Source of the DNA: Tremella fuciformis
Lineage: Eukaryota > Basidiomycota > Tremellomycetes > Tremellales > Tremellaceae
NCBI GenBank assembly: GCA_032768795.1
Contig: CP136490.1
Location: 2,356,001 to 2,420,000 of the forward strand
Direction of reading: 5' to 3'
DNA length: 64,000 nt
In this document: positions 1 to 10,574 of the stretch, piece by piece
Position numbering within the stretch: position 1 is the first letter of the stretch
Layout: the number at the start of each line of letters is the position of its first letter
Translations under genes and position numbers: made by a program
The notes under the pieces: model-generated
Told to the model about the DNA's origin: nothing
The model's input: the letters and a program-made list of their open reading frames with translations, nothing else
Databases searched by the model: none

Positions 1-679
1 GGCGCGTGGTCGGGGACGATGCGAAATGGGGATGTGGGTCGCACACGAGCCTCTCGCTACAGTACAGTTGCTCATTGCAGATGATATCAATTCTGCCGCC
101 CTACATCGAGCCATCTACGCCGCCCGGCCAGACGTGGGAGCTATCATCCACGGTCAGACACCCCATGCGCGGTCCTTCTCCATGCAAGATCTCCCGCTGA
201 AGATGGTCGTGCAAGGTATTCCTGCTGTGCCCACTGCTTGGGAGATCGAGCTGAGGCGCAGATTCCTGCACGTTCTACAAACGTATACACCGCCTGCCCC
301 TCAAGAGCAGCATCAATGCCTTGAACGACCCTGGGCCGGTCGCAGATGCTCTAGGAGCGGGGAAAGGCCTGATACTGGAGAACAGAGGGATCCTTGTGGT
401 AGGCACGACCATCGAATGCCCGATCAGCTACTACCGACGCCTCGAGAGCTTGTGCCATATTCAGCTGGCCGCTGAGGCTGCGGCGAAGGGCAGGGGAGGA
501 GAGCTGGTGCTCATCGGCGACAAGGAGGCTCAAGTGAGTTTAGTTGTTATACACGCACACGTCCTCTCGAACGCTCATTTCAGTTCTCGTTCGAGAACGG
601 TGGGACTGAGCGACATGCGTGGTTCATGGCCATGCCCTACTTTGCACAGCAGGACAAGCTCATCGGCGACGATATTTGA
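1..679 (+). CDS. Class II aldolase/adducin-family protein (5' partial)
   Basis: This is the C-terminal part of a class II aldolase/adducin-fold enzyme, a family of metal-dependent aldolases and decarboxylases; its start lies before the window. Exons read 1-33, 81-215, 262-533 and 584-679, with introns of 46-50 nt that keep the frame. Typical family blocks follow in order: an ARPDVGAIIHG segment, where the family has a metal-binding HxH and this copy has HGQ, then a GLILENRGILVVGTT strand (family RNHG, here ENRG), then a helical RRLESLCHIQLAAEAA segment. The changes at both family histidine sites may mean altered metal binding or a different chemistry. It converges on the RraA-like gene 45 bp away and is probably part of the same catabolic cluster. 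Substrate cannot be told from sequence. Confidence 0.75.
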
Positions 680-724
680 TGGGATGCATGTCGCAGTCCT
701 TGTGCAGCCCAGGACCGCTCAGCA

Positions 725-1547
725 TCAGCCCCGGAACCGCTTCCCTGCCTCGATAAAGGTCATTCCCTCGCTGATGGCCTCCTGCATCTTGGCATCTGCC
801 GCCTTCTGGCGGTGAGCGAGGTCGGCGACTTTGTCCACCAGGTCGGGGGGAATGATGACGACCCCATCGAGATCCGCCACGATGTAGTCTCCAGGGTTGG
901 CCGTAACTTCCTGCAGGTCCGTCTTGATGTGAAGGGGAACATCGACCCCGATTACCTTTGCGACATCGTAAAACGCCGTCGTACTAACGTCCCTGGCGAA
1001 AACCTGGCATGAGCGACGGTTCATCTGCTTCTCGATAGCCGAGACGACTCACTGGCATACCCAGCGCTCGGTGCTCGTTGAGGTCCCGTATACGTCCATT
1101 GACTACGGTCCCCACGGCCCCGCTGGCCTTTGCCCGCGCAGACATGAGTCCCCCATAGACCGCATTGGGCACATTCGGCGGCGAGGAGATAAAGACCACA
1201 GAGCCGCTGGGCACACTGTCAATCTAGAATCTCAGTACATGTACACGCGACTTGCTCTGCTCCTGGCTCACATAGTGATTGGCGAGTTTGGGTGCAGGAT
1301 CGTCGAGGAGGGCATATTGGACCGTGTACGCCCTCCCGACGATCTTCGTATCTCCTTCTTGTCGTCTGGGAGACCACATTGTCGGACCTGCCAAGAATCC
1401 GCCAAAGCGCACACCGAGCTTGAGCAGCGCATCGGAGCAGTCGCAACTGCAGTAGGGCTCAGCTCTTCCTCCTCCCAAGACACGCTGTTCTCACCTGCTG
1501 AAGGGCTGTAAGCGAGCGATGCCGGCGTCTGTTTCTGTCGCGGTCAT
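725..1547 (-). CDS. RraA-like aldolase (HMG/CHA aldolase family)
   Basis: Members of this family cleave 4-hydroxy-4-methyl-2-oxoglutarate or 4-carboxy-4-hydroxy-2-oxoadipate to pyruvate plus a second keto acid, the last step of protocatechuate/gallate-type pathways, and some decarboxylate oxaloacetate. At least four exons are needed. The start at 1547 opens with MTATETDAGIARL. Visible blocks are the N-terminal CSDALLKLGV helix, a GGLMSARAKASGAVG segment, the VVNGRIRDL motif containing the family Arg-Asp pair, and VADLDGVVIIP. Length (about 230 residues) suits the family. It is convergent with the class II aldolase-like gene and close to a Zn2Cys6 factor and an MFS carrier, which supports a catabolic role. 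Exact substrate is inference. Confidence 0.8.
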
Positions 1548-1771
1548 GTTACAAGTCTTGGCAAACCTATCCCAGATTAGTCCCCCATTCGGACTGGGGC
1601 AGTTCTAGTAGTTAGTTAGGATCACACGGTCTGGCTTGGCATGACCCCGGATGAACTCTTCCGGCTTCTAATGCGATCCTTCCGGGGCTTGCATCCTTCA
1701 GGAGGATTGTTGCAGGGCATAGACGGACGAGACACGGCGGGGCGGCTGCAAGCAGGTTGCATACTGATAAA

Positions 1772-3935
1772 CTACGCGTTAAATACACTCTGCCACGACT
1801 GCTCTATGGGCCAGACTGGCTCCGTGTTGAGAGCGTAGGCGCCCATGTCGAACGTATCAAGTCGACCCAAGTCAAGTCCCTCCGTCAACCAGCCATCAAG
1901 GTCGAACGGCTCCGTGACTTGATGGATATCGGTCGCCACACGCTGGTTGGTGTCTAATGAGAAGGCATTCGTGACAGCCTCGGAAGGATCCTCTTCCAGT
2001 GCTCCAGATATCATTGCGAACTGATGTGCTATCTTGATGAGGACGTGGAAAGTCGGAGCAACGAACCGGCGTCCCAAGTGTTCGAACAGAGCGATGATTG
2101 TGCGTCGTCTTCGATTGCGTTCGGACGCGCCGGTATCGCGAGCAGTACCTGGGGACAGGAGGTCGAGGCTGAGCACAAATATGCCGAGGTAGATGTAATA
2201 CACGTCCAGCCACCCAACGGTGTCCAGGAGGTTTTCGTCCATCAGACATTGGCAGTGCCAGAGCATCCTGTCCGCCGCCGTCAAGCAAGCTGTGCGGAGG
2301 GCGTCCTCATCCGCATCGGCGGTCGTGAGACCGCGGACCTTGCGCTTCGCCTGACGGAGAAGGAACGGTCTTCCGATGGTGATGACCATGTGCTCGTAGT
2401 ATATCTGCAGCAGGAGACTTGCACGCCGATGCTGCGGCGCGATTGACTTCCACTCGGCTCGCAGATGTCGAGGAAGCGCATTGTTCCACGCGTCCAGGCG
2501 CCCCAGTCTCTGTCGTGCATGCCCTACGTCTGGAGCGGCGTCGCTTTCCGGGGCGCAAAAGTCGATCTGACGTTGCTCGCCGAGCATGAGCACCAACTGC
2601 GACAGGAACTCGGCATAGCGCAGCGGCATGTTCGTGTCGTTGCCCGAGCTGTCCAATCCCTGCCAGGTGACCGTGACCTCGCGGTCGTCAATCGCCGATG
2701 GCCGCCCCAGCATCAGACAAAGCATGCGCTCAAAGTTGTACAGCGTCCACCAGACCCGGACTCTGCAAAGGCGTTCCACGTCGTCCACGCAGCTCTGGTT
2801 GGCGCTTTCGAGGTGCATCCCTAAGGCGAAGGCCATACGCGAGGCGCAGCCGAGCAGAATCCACGATGCGTTCCGCTGACCCGAGTTGTGCTCGTACATC
2901 TGCAAGAGCATGAGCGCCTGCACATTGACCAGACTAGCGGATCCGACCACGAGCACGAGTGAAGATCGCACGAACGTCAACAGGCTCTCTTTGCACCGCT
3001 CGTACGTCGAGGTGTAGCGCATACCGAATACGAGCACCAGCGCCAGGCAGCATGACCAGCCGAGATCGGCCGTACCCAGGGATGGAGCGCCTGTCTCCCA
3101 TATGGCCTCGTACTGCAGCTGGAAGACCTGCCGGTTGAACAGGGGATAGTACGGGTGCAATTGATCGAAGAAGGCTGTTACCAGGGCGTCGGAGACGTCC
3201 CTCGGTGGAAGCGCCGGGAAGGCCGCAAGGGCAGCTGTTTGAGTGGACGATGACCTGGGCGGGATGCTCGAGTCCTGGCTGCCGTGCTCCAACGCGAGAC
3301 TGCTACGCAAAGTCACGAACTCTTGTTTCATCGCCGCGTTCGGGTCGCCGCCCGGTCGGTCTCCGGCATCCCGGACGAGTCGCCTGATCGCACCGACGAA
3401 GCGGAAGGAGCTTGATGGTCCGACATAATGGCCAACTCCTGAAGCAGTGGGGATAAGCTTTTCGTCCACGCTGCCCGCCTTTCGAGAGGGTTTAGGTGAA
3501 GTGAGCGAAAGCTGCTGGTCAGCGTCCTCACTGGTTGCGCGCCGGTCTCACAATCTGCTGGGTATCCGGGGTCTCCTGGGCGAACAGGCCGTCCGCTCGG
3601 GTGTCGTCTTCACGAGATGGCAACTGGATGCCGCTCCTCTCTGCCAATCGGTAGAGTCCCTCTATACTCTTCGTATCGTCGCCCGGAAACAGCCCCTCGA
3701 TGAGCGCCTCGAGCGCTCTGAATCTGAGGCTGAGAGACTCGACACTTCCATACACGCGCTGTTTCCGTGCATGCTTGTTCTCGCATTCCACATTGTTCGC
3801 CACACAATTGGCGCACGCGTCCTGGGGTGTGGACCGAACGCACCGTGCCCGTCTCTTCTTGCAGTAGTCGCAACTGATTGCTGCCCTCCGCCTGGGTCGC
3901 TCGGCCGATGCCAAGCTATCTCGGTCGGGCCCCAT
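1772..3935 (-). CDS. Zn2Cys6 fungal transcription factor
   Basis: Nuclear regulator of the GAL4 type, about 700 residues. Near the N-terminus CDYCKKRRARC followed by CANC and VEC gives the six cysteines of a binuclear zinc cluster. A short linker leads into a fungal_trans middle region with the usual FFDQLHPYYPLFNRQVF signature and an HYVGPSSSFRF stretch before it. One intron near 3484-3535 joins the DNA-binding exon to the long C-terminal exon; using the CAG just before the VDEKLIP codons keeps the frame. I prefer the start at 3935 over upstream in-frame residues that are hydrophobic and unlike the family. It lies between the aldolase-type genes and the transporter and is divergent from the transporter, so it probably controls this cluster (inference). 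Confidence 0.88.
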
Positions 3936-4240
3936 AGCTACGTTGATGCTTCCTACTCCGCATCCGCTGCTGCGCGAGGAAGAATGCAAGCGAAAATCAG
4001 AGACGATGAGGAAGTAAAGAAGCGGGACGAGGCATCTCATACCGCTCGCGACTGTGCCCGGCTGCGACCGGGCCGGGATGTGAGTCCGGAACGATCGTTC
4101 CGCCTGGACGGAAGAGCACTTCCTCCAGCCAGGGGGGCTCCGTATGGGGTCTTGGCGAGGTCATCACCTCTCTTTTCGCACTGCATATATGTCGGGCGGT
4201 CCCAGCATCCCCCACACATGCCCCCAGTTGTGTTGCCGAG
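3936..4240. promoter_or_regulatory. Shared upstream region of regulator and transporter
   Basis: About 305 bp separate the divergent starts of the Zn2Cys6 factor (3935, minus) and the MFS gene (4241, plus). Two CGG/CCG-rich blocks are visible around 4070-4130, the kind of triplet bound by such factors, but GC content is high and I cannot call a defined operator. Confidence 0.4.
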
Positions 4241-5991
4241 ATGCCCAAGGCGGCCCCACTCGTCCAATCTCCTCAGCAAGGCTCGGAATCCTCCGTCCTC
4301 GATAACGACAACATGGAAAAGGGTCTCGATAACATGCTCGAAGAGGCCGACGGCGGCTCGGGCACGAATGGGCAGTCCAGTCACTCGGACGTCCATGTCA
4401 AGCTCGACCCGCATGGCCTTCCGCTCAACCCACAGCCCAGTGACTACAAGGACGATCCGCTGGTAGGTCTCACGGTGGCAGAACTACCCGGACTCATGCC
4501 ATTCAGAATTGGTCGCCCGGGTTGAAGCTCTCGGTCCTGCTTCAAGTCAGCGTCATGGCTCTGCTTGGACCCTTCAACGCTGCCGTCCCGAACCCAAGTC
4601 TCAACCTTCTCAGTGCTGCCTTTCACAAGCCCGTCGAGATTGTCACCTATAGCACGACGACTTCGATCATCACCGGCGGCCTTTCGGTGAGTACCTCCTT
4701 TACCCACTACCCTTGCTGAGTCATAGCCTTTCCTCCTCATCCCGTTGTCGCACGTATATGGACGTCGGCCAGTCATCCTCGGCTGTCAACTTCTTGTCAT
4801 CTTCACTCATATCGGTACTGCCTACACCAAGACACTGGGATCTCTTATTGCTGTTCGCGCCATCAACGGTCTCGGGTTCGGCGGCATGATGACCGTCGGC
4901 ACGCCGGTTCTCAACGACATGTTCTTCATGCACGAGCGAGGTGCCAAGACCGGGGTGTACACCATCTTTGTGACCAACGGTGCCCACGTTGCCGTGCTGA
5001 GTAAGCCATCCTCCCTTGATCCGCAGCGTATGCTCACGGGACCAGCTGGAGGATGGATTGGACAGGCCGCAGGTTGGCAGTGGGACTTTTACTATCCCGC
5101 ACTCGTCACGACCGTCTCCTTCCTCGTTGCGCTCTTCTTCCTCCCGGAGACCATGTTCTCTCGTGGACCTCAATTCCTACAGGAACGCCAGCGCGAGCGG
5201 ACGTTCCGCCAGATGCTGTGGGACTTCAAGGGCAACATGATTCCACAGCGCAAGCTGCGAAAGACTGACTTCCTCACGTCGTTCTACATGCTGCGCTACC
5301 CCTCGGTGGCATTCCCTTTCTTCTTCTACACGTGGAGTTGGACATTCATCAATATCCTCCCCGCCGTGTCGATGGCGAAGATCTACGCCGCCATCTACCA
5401 CTTCAAGAGCGGCGCCATCGGTCTCTGCACCGGCATCCCGCTCATCGCCGGCTGCCTCGTCGGCGAGCTCACGGGCGGCCGTCTGTCCGACTACATTTTG
5501 CTTCGACAGGCGCGACGCAACAACGGCGTCTACAAGCCAGAGTATCGGCTTTACCTCACTTGTCTCTCCGCGATCGCCGGCCCCGTGGGGATGATAGTGT
5601 TCGGTGTGTGCCTCCAGAAGAAGGCGTACTACGTTGTGCCTCTCGTCGGACTCGGCATCGGTAAGTGTTCTGGCCCGCTGACATGTTGGAAGCTGATGCC
5701 CCAGGTGTTTATGGCCTGCAAGTCACCTCGACCTGCCTCTACGCGTACCTGTCCGACTGCTACCGGCCTCAAACACAGGAGTCGGCAGTGCTCATGAACC
5801 TCAGTCGAGGCCTGTCCTTTGTGGTTGGGTTCTTTTGGCCAAAGATGGTCTCCGAGATCGGGTACGCTTGGACGTGGAGCTCCCTGGCCATTGTGCTGTT
5901 GGTATGCTGGCTACCGATTGGATCATTGATGATCTGGGGCGAGAAGTGGCGTGTCAAGTTGGGCCCCCCAACCTTCCACCAGTACACTTGA
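4241..5991 (+). CDS. MFS transporter, DHA1 (HOL1-like) family
   Basis: Proton-driven membrane carrier, about 520 residues, expected at the plasma membrane. A hydrophilic N-terminal tail of about 75 residues precedes twelve predicted membrane segments. Recognisable MFS blocks include LSHVYGRRPVIL (the G-x-x-x-D/Y-R-x-G-R-R loop 2-3 motif), a GFGGMMTVGTPVLNDMF segment and the FLPETMFSRGP stretch after segment six, typical of fungal DHA1 carriers. Five exons are needed; introns fall near 4463-4506, 4687-4726, 4999-5046 and 5660-5704 and all close the frame. The gene is divergent from a Zn2Cys6 factor and next to a salicylate-hydroxylase-like gene, so uptake or export of an aromatic acid is a reasonable guess, not shown. 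Confidence 0.85.
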
Positions 5992-6376
5992 GAGATGTCT
6001 GGGAATGCTATGGTCGTGAAGATGTTTCGAGGCTTTAGAGACGAGACTGTCGTAGGGGCAGAAGAGAGGCGGTTTTAGTCGATGAAGTGATGCAATGTGC
6101 TTTTCAACTTGCAGCTGCATTGCACCAGTCGCTCATGAATAAGGACTACCCGGCCAAGTCAGGCGCACTTGTCTACTAGACTCTCTGCCAGCATACCGTT
6201 CAGACCCTTCCCACTCCCGAAAACATGGAGTTAGGCAAGCAAGGCCATTGTCTCGAAGAACTCCCTAGCTGCGACGCCCATCATGCCTGTCATGGAGTGC
6301 GTCTCAATGCAATTTGCTGGCCCAGCTAGACTGGATGCATCCCATATACCCAACTACACACATACTGTCCCGCTAC
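5992..6376. other. Convergent intergenic region
   Basis: 385 bp between the 3' ends of the transporter and the monooxygenase genes. It should hold both 3' untranslated regions. I see no further gene or repeat. Confidence 0.6.
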
Positions 6377-7904
6377 CTAGGCAAGAACTGCTGAAGCATG
6401 GGCAGTAGGCACATCGGTCCCGTTGGCAGAAGCCTCTGTTTGACCACGCTCCTTGGCAAGAGCGGCCGCCAAAGCTCGGTAGGCATCGTAGCCAAATAGC
6501 TCGTCCAAGAACTCCTTCCGCGACCGGATGTTGATGTGACCAACGTGGATTCCTGGGTGGGCGAGGAGCCACTCGTCCCGCTTCACCTGCTCTGGGCCGT
6601 CCTCCATCTGCGTGAACCAACGACTGGTCACGCTGTTCTCCGCTACCATCGCCGCGCGCTTAATCCGCAAGTCCTCGTACAGCTTCAGTGCGCGCGGGAG
6701 GGATTCGGTTGTAGAGTATTCAGGCTGGGCGAGAACTCCGCCGAGGATGGCACTGTCTTCGATGCCCATGGCGGCGCCTTGTGCGAGGTAGGGGGTCATG
6801 GCGTGCGCAGCGTCGCCGATGAGCACAAGCTTGTTGCTTGGGTGCGTCCATGATGGGAGCTCGTGGTGGGTGTAGAGCTGCAATGAGCGCTATACAGCCG
6901 GCGGATGGGATTACTTACTCGCCATTCCAACACCTGGTCGACGTGTGCAAGCATCTGGTCAATACGCGGGTCCCAGTCTTTGAACGCCGCTCGGACTTCC
7001 TCGTTGGTGCCAATTTTCTGGTTGACACCGTCTGCCATACGTTTGCCTTCAGGCATGTCGATGTCACAGCTTGTGCGTCAGTGAGCTGCAAGACCACGGA
7101 CTTCAGATACTTACGTGAAGACAAAGTTGACGAGAGTCTCGTTGATCCCCTCGAGGAGGTATGAGAGAATCGTGGCTCGAGGACCGATCCAGTGGTTGTT
7201 TCGGGGCACACGAATGATCTCTTCAAGCTCCGGAATACCCTCGAGGCGCTTCGCTGGGACAGTGACGCGGTAGACCATCTGGCCGGTGGGGTTCGGCGGG
7301 CTCTTGTGACCAATCACAATCTCTCGGCAGATCGAATGCAGACCGTCAGAAGCCACGATCAAGTCGGCTTTGATCTCCACGTCCCCTTTGACGGTGACAG
7401 ATGGTGTCTCGGGCGAGACAGACTGGACACGGCTGTCGAGGCGGATCTCGATGCCAATCTCCTCGGCACGAGCGACGAGCCCACGGTGCAGGTCGGCACG
7501 GTGGATGTGGTAGTACGGGGTGCCGTACTCTTTCAGAGCAGGCTCCTTGAGTGGGCATTCGACAAGGATCTTTCCGTTGTCCCATCGCATCATGCGGAGG
7601 TCGATAGGTTCCGTGCAGTAAGGCAGAATGTGCTTCTCGATTCCGAGCTCCCTCAGCACTCGTGACGAGTTGGATGACACTTGGATGCCTGGCTCTCAGC
7701 ACGCGGTCCGTCTAACGCAGGTTGAGCTGCTCACCGGCACCGATGTAGGTGATCTTCGGAGCGCTCTCCAAGACTGTAACCTCATGCCCGCCCTGGGCGA
7801 GGGCAATAGCGACCGTGAGGCCAGCGAGGCCCGCGCCAATAACGATGATTTTCTGTCTCACTCAGCTGGCGACCTTGACTGCCGGATACGTTTCAGCTCA
7901 CCAT
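6377..7904 (-). CDS. FAD-dependent monooxygenase, salicylate hydroxylase-like
   Basis: Class A flavoprotein hydroxylase (about 450 residues) that uses NAD(P)H and O2 to hydroxylate an aromatic ring. The N-terminal IIVIGAGLAGLTVAIAL is the GxGxxG dinucleotide-binding fold. ADLIVASDGLHS carries the DG motif, and KLVLIGDAAHAMTPYLAQGAAMGIEDSA is the second FAD motif GD-x6-P with the usual Q-G-A. The first coding exon appears to be only the ATG (7902-7904): an intron starts directly after it and splicing to the AAAATCATCG block restores the Rossmann start. Later introns lie near 7690-7745, 7070-7112 and 6876-6925. It is divergent from a cupin gene and in the same cluster as two aldolase-type genes, consistent with aromatic acid breakdown. 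Confidence 0.87.
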
Positions 7905-8173
7905 GTCGAGCAGTCGAGTCTCTGTGTCTTTGCTATGCGATGTTGGCGAGAGTATCAAGTCCAAAGTGTCACTGCGTATAAGTAGCGTGCTAGACGATCG
8001 CATCGCTTAATCGCATGGTCGGATCGATGCTTCCGCGGAACAGCTCTTCCGTGCGGAAGGCCACATCCTCTTTTGTCGGCCATCGGTTGTCATACCGGCA
8101 ACGCGTCGCCGAGCTTACATCAAGGCGGATGCATACCACGCAAATGGCAAGTAGCCGTGTCACATACAGCGCC

Positions 8174-8778
8174 ATGTCCAACGACCACGGTATAGTCGAC
8201 CCCCTTCCGCCCCAGAGGCGGGTGGTCACTGGTCATGACGCAAACGGGCGATCACTCCACGCCTCCGACACCTCCTTCACGCCCCAGGTCATCGTCACGC
8301 CCGTACGGACTGTGGGCATGCAGGTGTTGTGGACTGTAGACGGCATCCCCTGCAAGACCAATAGCCAACAGGACCTGGTGGATCCCGCTTCAGTCAAGGT
8401 GACCGATCTGTCGAGCGAGAAAGGGGTAGTGGTGCGGTGTGTGGACTTTGCCCCGGGCGGCAAAGCGGTGAGCTTCTTGTGACATACTAAGCGCGAAGCC
8501 GCTGATCGGCTTAGATGATGCACCGGACATCTTCCATTGACTACGCAATATGTGTCATTGGCGAAATACAGCAGTCCGTGCTTCGTGTGGGAGTCGCCTT
8601 GATGCTGAAGCTCAGTCTCGTTGAAGAGGGTGATCCAGTGACGATGAAGCCAGGAGACGTGCTCATCCAGCGCGGTACCATTCACGCTTGGTACAACCAG
8701 TCCGATAGCTGGGCTCGGATGCATTTCATCTTGATGGGTGCACTGTCCTCATTGAAGCCCTCGCATTGCGTCAGCTGA
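8174..8778 (+). CDS. Small cupin-domain protein
   Basis: Single-cupin protein of about 185 residues of the kind often found near fungal aromatic-degradation genes. The RRVVTGHDANGRSLH opening and the MHRTSSIDYAICVIGEI strand are typical, followed by PVTMKPGDVLIQRGTIHAWYN, the second cupin box with G-D and a terminal H. The first box has the pattern H-R-T-S-S-I-D-Y, so metal ligands differ from dioxygenase cupins. One intron (8468-8514) joins two exons in frame. A 42-nt GT..AG segment after the GEIQQ codons is a multiple of three and could be a second intron, which would bring the protein closer to the family. Start chosen at 8174, after which family similarity begins. Function may be substrate binding or isomerisation; unproven. 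Confidence 0.75.
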
Positions 8779-9151
8779 TCATCCAGGTGCGGAGCCGGCC
8801 GTAATCAATGGGCAGATTCTAGGTCCTGGAGGATACTCGCGGGAGTCTGTGACCAGCGGAGGACAATCGAATGGGCACAGCACCTCTTGAGATGCTGTAT
8901 GTAAAGCAACCGATCTTCTGGCACGGACTACTAATTTCTCTTGTGGATTTCAGTGGTGTCTTCGGCGACTGACAAGAGCCGAGCCTCTATTGACAATACT
9001 AAGTGACAGGGACATTGGAGGTCCGTGCCAACCATGCTTCTTCCCGTTGCGTCGTTTCTGACGCGTCGACATCTACCTAGACTGTTCACGCAATAGACAA
9101 TGCATCGAAGGAATTCCGAGGCCTGTTACGACCGTAAACGCGCACCAGATA
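8779..9151. other. Intergenic region, cupin gene to A1
   Basis: About 370 bp between convergent genes. No convincing coding sequence or repeat seen. Confidence 0.5.
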
Positions 9152-10314
9152 TCAAAAGCGACCCTGGCACCTGGTACAAGTTCTCCTAGAGCAGCCACGA
9201 GGATCTTCTGGTGTCCTCCCGACGCATCCCAGCTCGTTGCCGAACCAGAGCTGAGTGTCAGTTGACGATAACGAAGAGCGGAGAGAAACGCACGCACCGT
9301 GTCATAGGGCTGGCACCAATGTACCAGCTCTTTAATTCTAGCCTTCATCTCCTCACTCGCAAAGTCGCACAGAATAGGCTTCTGGCCCTTGGGTCTCAGT
9401 TGTGCAGCTGAGGTAAACTTTGCGGGCTTGTACGGCGACCACAAGTACTGCCTGATCGGCGCGAGGTTCCAATGATAAGTCATGTCGAAAACCGTCAAGT
9501 CGAATGGCTTCCCATCAGAGAGAACGACGAGAGCGACGGAGAAGTCTGGTGCCGGTACTGAGTGGTCGAGGTCGCCATACGCGACTATATGCAGAAGACA
9601 GCGTGGGTCCGACGGCTTCGGGCCTCCAAGAGTGCCTTCGCGGGGCGAATGTAGGTCACCGGCGTAGCGGATGTCGTCTCCTCGTCGGAATTTGCCTCGC
9701 CAGTACGGCTCAATGTGCGAGTCGGCAGGTCGCCCAACGACGGCTCGGGGAGCGTAAAGGGCGATGGGGGGTGCATGGTCCGCCAAGTGCTCTGCAAAAG
9801 GAGGTGAAACTTCGATGAGGGGCTCGTGAGAATGTTCGGCCATGCTCTGGATCGCATCGCCTGCCCGCCAAACCCGCAGATCGAGCTCCACCTGCTCGAG
9901 ATAGTTTTCGGCCCCTCGGCGGTGTTCAAAGTGGAGAAGGACAAAGTGCGCTTCCTTTCCGTTCCACAAGCCTGGCTCGACCCAGGTGATGCCGCCTGTG
10001 ATATATGAGGGCGTCCGGATTGAGCGGTCAACAAGTTTCTTGGCGGTTGACTCCCTCTTCCGTCCTAAACGACCTACAAAGGCGTTCAAGCATTTGCGGA
10101 TCGCTCCGCAACAAGAAGATTCCTCATGTGGCGGGACAGGCGGTTCTCGTCTCTCCTGCCCAGCTTCGGGGCCGGACAGAAGGATTGTTTTACTGCTATA
10201 GGTCTGTAGGCATGCGTTCTTGGAGTAGTCCTTGTCGGACAGAGCTTCATCGAACATCTGTTGAGGTGTACGCGACGGCAGGGGGTGGTGATCACTGGGG
10301 AGGAGACCTTTCAT
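9152..10314 (-). CDS. WDGHF-family protein A1 (unknown function)
   Basis: I do not recognise this family. Nine relatives lie in this window, so conserved parts can be read by comparison. Order: start MKGL; N-terminal motif PQQMFDEALSDKDYSKNACL then a TILLSGPEAG strand; a variable basic linker; a beta-rich core beginning ITWVEPGLWNGKEAHFVLL and VELDLRVWRAGDA; ALYAPRAVVGRP; a Trp-rich turn (here PYWRGKF, elsewhere WDGHF); DFSVALVVLSDGKPFDLT; IRQYLWSPYKPAKF; and WCQPYDT. An intron sits exactly after YDT, as in the paralogues, and the last exon encodes LWFGNELGC and a short Cys-containing tail ending at 9152. A1 looks intact, about 370 residues. It is head-to-head with A2. A CAG lies 4 nt before the ATG, hinting at a 5' intron. 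Confidence 0.7.
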
Positions 10315-10574
10315 TGTTCTGAAGACCGTCAGCTAGCTAGCGGAGGGCGTGCTGACTGCTTATAGTTATTATATGTGTCTTCGTCCCAAAGAGTCAACGC
10401 TAGGCAGGAAAAGGAAGAGGCCTCATGGCGTGGGTGTATGTGGATTCGAGGTACTCAATCAGTCCGCGGATCCATGCGTTATCCAAGCGGTCGCGGCGTG
10501 GCGAGAGACCCCCGTCCTCAATGGCAGAAACAGACAAATGTTTTGCTGGTAGCTTCTCAATCGACCTACAGATC
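10315..10574. promoter_or_regulatory. Divergent upstream region A1/A2
   Basis: 260 bp separate the head-to-head starts of A1 and A2. An A/T-rich stretch with ATATAATAACTATAAG reading towards A1 lies around 10355-10375 and could hold its TATA-type promoter. Confidence 0.35.
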
